The notes beneath the pieces were generated by a model. It was given only the letters and a program-made list of their open reading frames with translations, searched no databases and was not told the origin of the DNA. A DNA stretch of 8,423 nt from an uncultured Eubacteriales bacterium. GTDB taxonomy: Bacteria; Bacillota_A; Clostridia; Christensenellales; Aristaeellaceae. The translations under genes and the position numbers were made by a program. The stretch covers positions 1 to 8,423 of the forward strand of contig CALVKX010000080.1 of NCBI GenBank assembly GCA_944333375.1, read 5' to 3'. Positions 5,850 to 8,423 of the stretch are shown piece by piece (within the stretch, counting starts at the first letter, position 1; each line of letters starts with the position of its first letter).

Positions 5850-7238
5850 ATGGCAAAGCTATGGGCCGGGCGCTTTGAGAAACCCACCAGCGCCCTTCTG
5901 GACGACTTTCAATCCTCCATTCCCTTTGACCAGCGGCTTTTGGCGTGCGACGTGACCGGCTCCATCGCCCATGCGACCATGCTGGGCGAGCAGGGCATCA
6001 TCCCGCAGGAGGACGCGCAGCGCATCGTGGAGGGCCTGCGGGGGATTCTTGACGACTATCACGCCGGCACGCTCACCATCGACATGGGCGCCGAGGACGT
6101 GCACATGTTCGTGGAGGCGCTGCTGACCGAGCGCATCGGCGAGGCGGGCAAGCGCCTGCACACGGGCCGCAGCCGCAACGACCAGGTGGCGTTGGATGTG
6201 CGCATGTATGCGCGCGCCGCCTGCCGGCATGTGCGGGAGATGCTGCTTTCGCTGCTTTCGCTGCTCAGCGCCCTGTCCAAGGAGCATCTGGAAACCGTGA
6301 TGCCGGGCTATACGCACCTGCAAAAGGCGCAGCCCGTCACCCTGGCCTTCCACCTGATGGCCTACGCGCAGATGTTCATGCGCGACGTGACGCGCTTTGA
6401 GCACGCCTGCGACGAGGCCGACGTCATGCCCCTGGGCTCGGGCGCCCTGGCGGGCACGACCTATCCGCTCAACCGCGAGCGCGTGCGGGAGCTTCTGGAC
6501 TTTTCGCAGGTGACGGACAACGCGCTGGACGGCGTGAGCGACCGCGATTTTCTCCTGTCCTTCCTCTCGGCGGCGAGCATTGCGATGATGCACCTGAGCC
6601 GCTTTTGCGAGGAGCTGATCCTGTGGAGCACCAACGAGTTTTCCACCGCGGTCATGGACGACGGCTTTGCCACCGGCTCCAGCATCATGCCCCAGAAGAA
6701 AAACCCCGACGCCTGCGAGCTCACCCGCGGCAAGACCGGCCGCGTCTACGGCGATCTCATGGCCCTGCTCACCGTCATGAAGGGGCTGCCGCTGGCCTAT
6801 AACAAGGACATGCAGGAGGACAAGGAAGCCTTCTTCGACGCCTATGACACGCTTTGCAAGTGCCTGCCCACCTTTACGGAGATGCTGCGCACCACCACCT
6901 TCCGCGCCGGGGAGATGCGCAGAAGCGCCGGGCTGGGCTTCACCAATGCCACCGATCTGGCGGACTATCTGGTCGGAAAGGGCGTGCCCTTCCGCGACGC
7001 GCATCACGTGAGCGGCTCGCTGGTGGGCAAGTGTGTGCATGAGGGCCGCGCGCTGGAGGATCTGACGCTCGAGGAGCTCAGGGCCGCGCACCCTGCCTTC
7101 GAGCAGGACGTTTACGAGGCCATCTCGCTGGAGGCGTGCGTCCGGCGGCGCTCCCTCCGGGGCGGCCCGGCCCCCGAGACGGTCGCCGGCAGCATCGCGC
7201 GGCTGGACGCCTGGCTGAACGCGCGGTCACAGGCATGA
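5850..7238 (+). CDS. argH: Argininosuccinate lyase
   Basis: This cytoplasmic enzyme cleaves argininosuccinate to arginine and fumarate, the last step of arginine biosynthesis, and works as a homotetramer. The 462-residue length is normal. Family landmarks in order: the start MAKLWAGRFEKP, HTGRSRNDQVA (104-114), GYTHLQ with catalytic-region His 156, and the fumarate-lyase signature GSSIMPQKKNP (276-286) on the mobile loop that carries the catalytic serine. All expected residues look intact. ATG 5850 is preferred over ATG 5844: AGGAAG (5837-5842) is 7 bases from the former but only 1 from the latter, and the protein then begins at the family's usual N-terminus. No argG or other arg gene is in the window, and no ArgR-like site was seen. 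It is probably transcribed with the upstream CNNM/CorC gene (46-base gap, no terminator), and its stop overlaps the next start. Confidence 0.97.
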   Translation: MAKLWAGRFEKPTSALLDDFQSSIPFDQRLLACDVTGSIAHATMLGEQGIIPQEDAQRIVEGLRGILDDYHAGTLTIDMGAEDVHMFVEALLTERIGEAGKRLHTGRSRNDQVALDVRMYARAACRHVREMLLSLLSLLSALSKEHLETVMPGYTHLQKAQPVTLAFHLMAYAQMFMRDVTRFEHACDEADVMPLGSGALAGTTYPLNRERVRELLDFSQVTDNALDGVSDRDFLLSFLSAASIAMMHLSRFCEELILWSTNEFSTAVMDDGFATGSSIMPQKKNPDACELTRGKTGRVYGDLMALLTVMKGLPLAYNKDMQEDKEAFFDAYDTLCKCLPTFTEMLRTTTFRAGEMRRSAGLGFTNATDLADYLVGKGVPFRDAHHVSGSLVGKCVHEGRALEDLTLEELRAAHPAFEQDVYEAISLEACVRRRSLRGGPAPETVAGSIARLDAWLNARSQA

Positions 7239-8305
7239 GCGCCCCCGCCATGGCCGGTTCCTCCCGGCGCGAAAGCTGGCTGGACGCCCTTCGCATCGTC
7301 TCGGCGTTTCTGGTCATCGTCAACCATACCAACAGCGGGGTCTTTCAGTCCCTGACCCCCGAAAGCCCCTCGTGGTGGCTGTCCGTCCTGTGGTACTATG
7401 TGAGCAAGCTGGCGGTGCCCCTGTTCGTCCTCATTTCGGGCGCGTGCCTCCTGCCCAGGCGGGACAGCCCGCGAACGGTCCTCCGCCGGCTCCTGCGCGT
7501 GGCCGGGGCGCTGGTTATCTTCTCCTACGGCTACTATCTCTACGATGCGTGGGTCTACTGGGGCCTCTGGCCGCGTATGGCCGACCTGGGCACGTTTTTC
7601 TCTCTGGTATGGCGTCAGGAGATCACCGATTCGTTCTGGTATCTGTTCTTCTATCTGGGTCTGCTCGTCATGCTGCCGTTTTTGCAGCGTCTGGCCGCCG
7701 CCCTGAGCGGACGGGGCGTTGCGGCGCTGATGGGGGCTTGTCTCCTCTGGGACGGGCTGTGGCCGCTGGCTTCGCATTACGTGCCGGCCATCGCGCCGCC
7801 CGCCTATCTGGAGGCGCCGATGCTGACGGTCTATGTGGGGCTGTTTTTCGGGGGCTACTGGCTGCGCCGCTTCGCGCGCCCGATCCGCCCCCGCCTGTTC
7901 GGCGCGGGAGTTGCGCTGGCGCTTTCCCTTCTCCTGAGCGTGCTGCTGACCTCTCTGGAGTATGCGCGTGTAGCCCCGGGCGAAAAGTACTGGTTCATGG
8001 ATGACCGCCTGCATCCCTCGCTGCTCACGGCCGTAGGCGCCCTTTCGGCCGCCGCGCTCGCCCAGGCGGCCTGCCGCTGCGGCCGCGGCGGGACCGTGCT
8101 GGCGGAGCTGGGCGGGTGCGCCTTCGGCATCTATCTGGTGCAGGACTGGCTCATCGCCCAGACCAGGGAGCGGCTGTACCTGCCGCTGTGCGGCGCGATG
8201 GCGCCGCTGCCTGCGGCGCTCGTATGGGAGATGGCGGTGTTTTCGCTGGCGCTGGCCGCGGCCTGGCTCATGCGGCGCGTGCCGGGGCTCAAAAAAATCG
8301 TATAG
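7235..8305 (+). CDS. Membrane acyltransferase, acyltransferase-3 family
   Basis: A 356-residue, very hydrophobic protein with about ten predicted membrane segments. The N-terminus has the acyltransferase-3 opening pattern WLDALRIVSAFLVIVNH, whose His 31 corresponds to the conserved catalytic-region His, followed by VPLFVLISGACLL, the family's second hallmark (FxxISG). Near the C-terminus, GGCAFGIYLVQDW matches the conserved late-helix block. Members move acetyl or other acyl groups onto sugars, peptidoglycan, exopolysaccharide or other extracytoplasmic acceptors; the acceptor here is unknown. There is no extra SGNH domain as in full OatA-type enzymes. ATG 7235 overlaps the argH stop as ATGA and has only a poor Shine-Dalgarno (AGG 1 base away), so translation is probably coupled to argH. 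ATG 7250 is a less likely alternative start with no ribosome binding site. A strong hairpin follows 5 bases after the stop. Confidence 0.88.
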   Translation: MSAPAMAGSSRRESWLDALRIVSAFLVIVNHTNSGVFQSLTPESPSWWLSVLWYYVSKLAVPLFVLISGACLLPRRDSPRTVLRRLLRVAGALVIFSYGYYLYDAWVYWGLWPRMADLGTFFSLVWRQEITDSFWYLFFYLGLLVMLPFLQRLAAALSGRGVAALMGACLLWDGLWPLASHYVPAIAPPAYLEAPMLTVYVGLFFGGYWLRRFARPIRPRLFGAGVALALSLLLSVLLTSLEYARVAPGEKYWFMDDRLHPSLLTAVGALSAAALAQAACRCGRGGTVLAELGGCAFGIYLVQDWLIAQTRERLYLPLCGAMAPLPAALVWEMAVFSLALAAAWLMRRVPGLKKIV

Positions 8306-8310
8306 CGCAG

Positions 8311-8339
8311 ATATCCCGGACCGATTCGGTCCGGGATAT
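8311..8339 (+). terminator. Strong hairpin after the acyltransferase gene, probable operon end
   Basis: ATATCCCGGACCG (8311-8323) pairs perfectly with CGGTCCGGGATAT (8327-8339) around an ATT loop, a 13-bp stem 5 bases after the stop codon. The downstream bases TCAGTTTGTCG are only weakly T-rich, so it may protect the mRNA 3' end or act with the next hairpin rather than being a textbook terminator. Confidence 0.65.
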
Positions 8340-8351
8340 TCAGTTTGTCGA

Positions 8352-8376
8352 AAAAGTCCGCCCACGGCGGCCTTTT
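8352..8376. terminator. Second hairpin, possible bidirectional terminator
   Basis: AAAAG-T-CCGCC (8352-8362) pairs with GGCGG-C-CTTTT (8366-8376) around a CAC loop, with one T/C mismatch. A-rich and T-rich flanks on the two sides give a T tract in either direction, CTTTT on the plus strand and CTTTTT on the minus strand. A minus-strand gene beyond the window could end here. Confidence 0.55.
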
Positions 8377-8396
8377 CCGCCAAATGCTTAAGAAAT

Positions 8397-8418
8397 GTTT
8401 GCGCCTAAAGGCGCAAAC
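8397..8418. repeat. Third hairpin/inverted repeat at the window edge
   Basis: GTTTGCGCC (8397-8405) and GGCGCAAAC (8410-8418) are perfect 9-bp complements with a TAAA loop. No T tract is visible on either side within the window. It could be a terminator stem, an operator or part of a dispersed intergenic repeat. Confidence 0.5.
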
Positions 8419-8423
8419 TCCCC

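Noticed and set aside
4538..5887. 449-codon minus-strand open frame opposite the CNNM/CorC gene
   Set aside because: Compositional shadow of the real gene; His/Val/Leu/Arg-rich with no motif and no ribosome binding site.
5859..7091. 410-codon minus-strand open frame opposite argH
   Set aside because: argH has intact catalytic signatures on the plus strand; the antisense product is biased and featureless.
7112..8383. 423-codon minus-strand open frame opposite the acyltransferase
   Set aside because: The product is an Arg/Gln/Pro/Gly-rich string with no domain, while the plus frame gives clear membrane helices and family motifs.

Overview
The window is a G+C-rich (roughly two-thirds by eye), densely packed bacterial chromosome segment with strong AAGGAGG-type ribosome binding sites, TTGACA/TATACT-type promoters and short gaps. 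The gene content (a heterodimeric ABC exporter, a DUF3795 protein of a type common in anaerobic Firmicutes, a class 3 aldehyde dehydrogenase) suggests a high-GC member of the Clostridia. That placement is an inference from style, not from a marker gene. No rRNA, tRNA, IS element, CRISPR array or phage gene was seen.

Layout. (1) Bases 1-2437, plus strand: the 3' end of one ABC exporter half-transporter and the complete second one, overlapping by one base. Their motifs are complementary: the first has a degenerate ATP site (Asp for the Walker B Glu, Gln for the switch His) and the second supplies the non-canonical LSQGQ signature. They therefore very probably form one asymmetric heterodimeric exporter. 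(2) Bases 2448-2842: a cysteine-rich DUF3795 protein with its own near-consensus promoter and a strong hairpin terminator. (3) Bases 2844-4264, minus strand: a class 3 aldehyde dehydrogenase with its own promoter, convergent on the same terminator. (4) Bases 4275-8305, plus strand: a probable operon of a CNNM/CorC-type DUF21-CBS membrane protein (probable Mg2+ or other cation transporter), argininosuccinate lyase (argH) and a membrane acyltransferase coupled to argH by an ATGA overlap. (5) Bases 8306-8423: a gene-free tail with three successive hairpins.

The most interesting part is the roughly 245-base untranslated leader in front of the CNNM/CorC gene (4310-4552). It holds a long-range 8-bp closing helix, an internal perfect hairpin, two mutually exclusive hairpins, a terminator-like 10-bp hairpin with a T-rich tail, and one further hairpin before the ribosome binding site. 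I could not match it to a riboswitch class from memory, so it is a candidate undescribed cis-regulatory RNA for an ion transporter operon. The same intergenic region carries two divergent promoters whose -35 boxes lie only 10 bp apart, and a small palindrome at the predicted transcription start.
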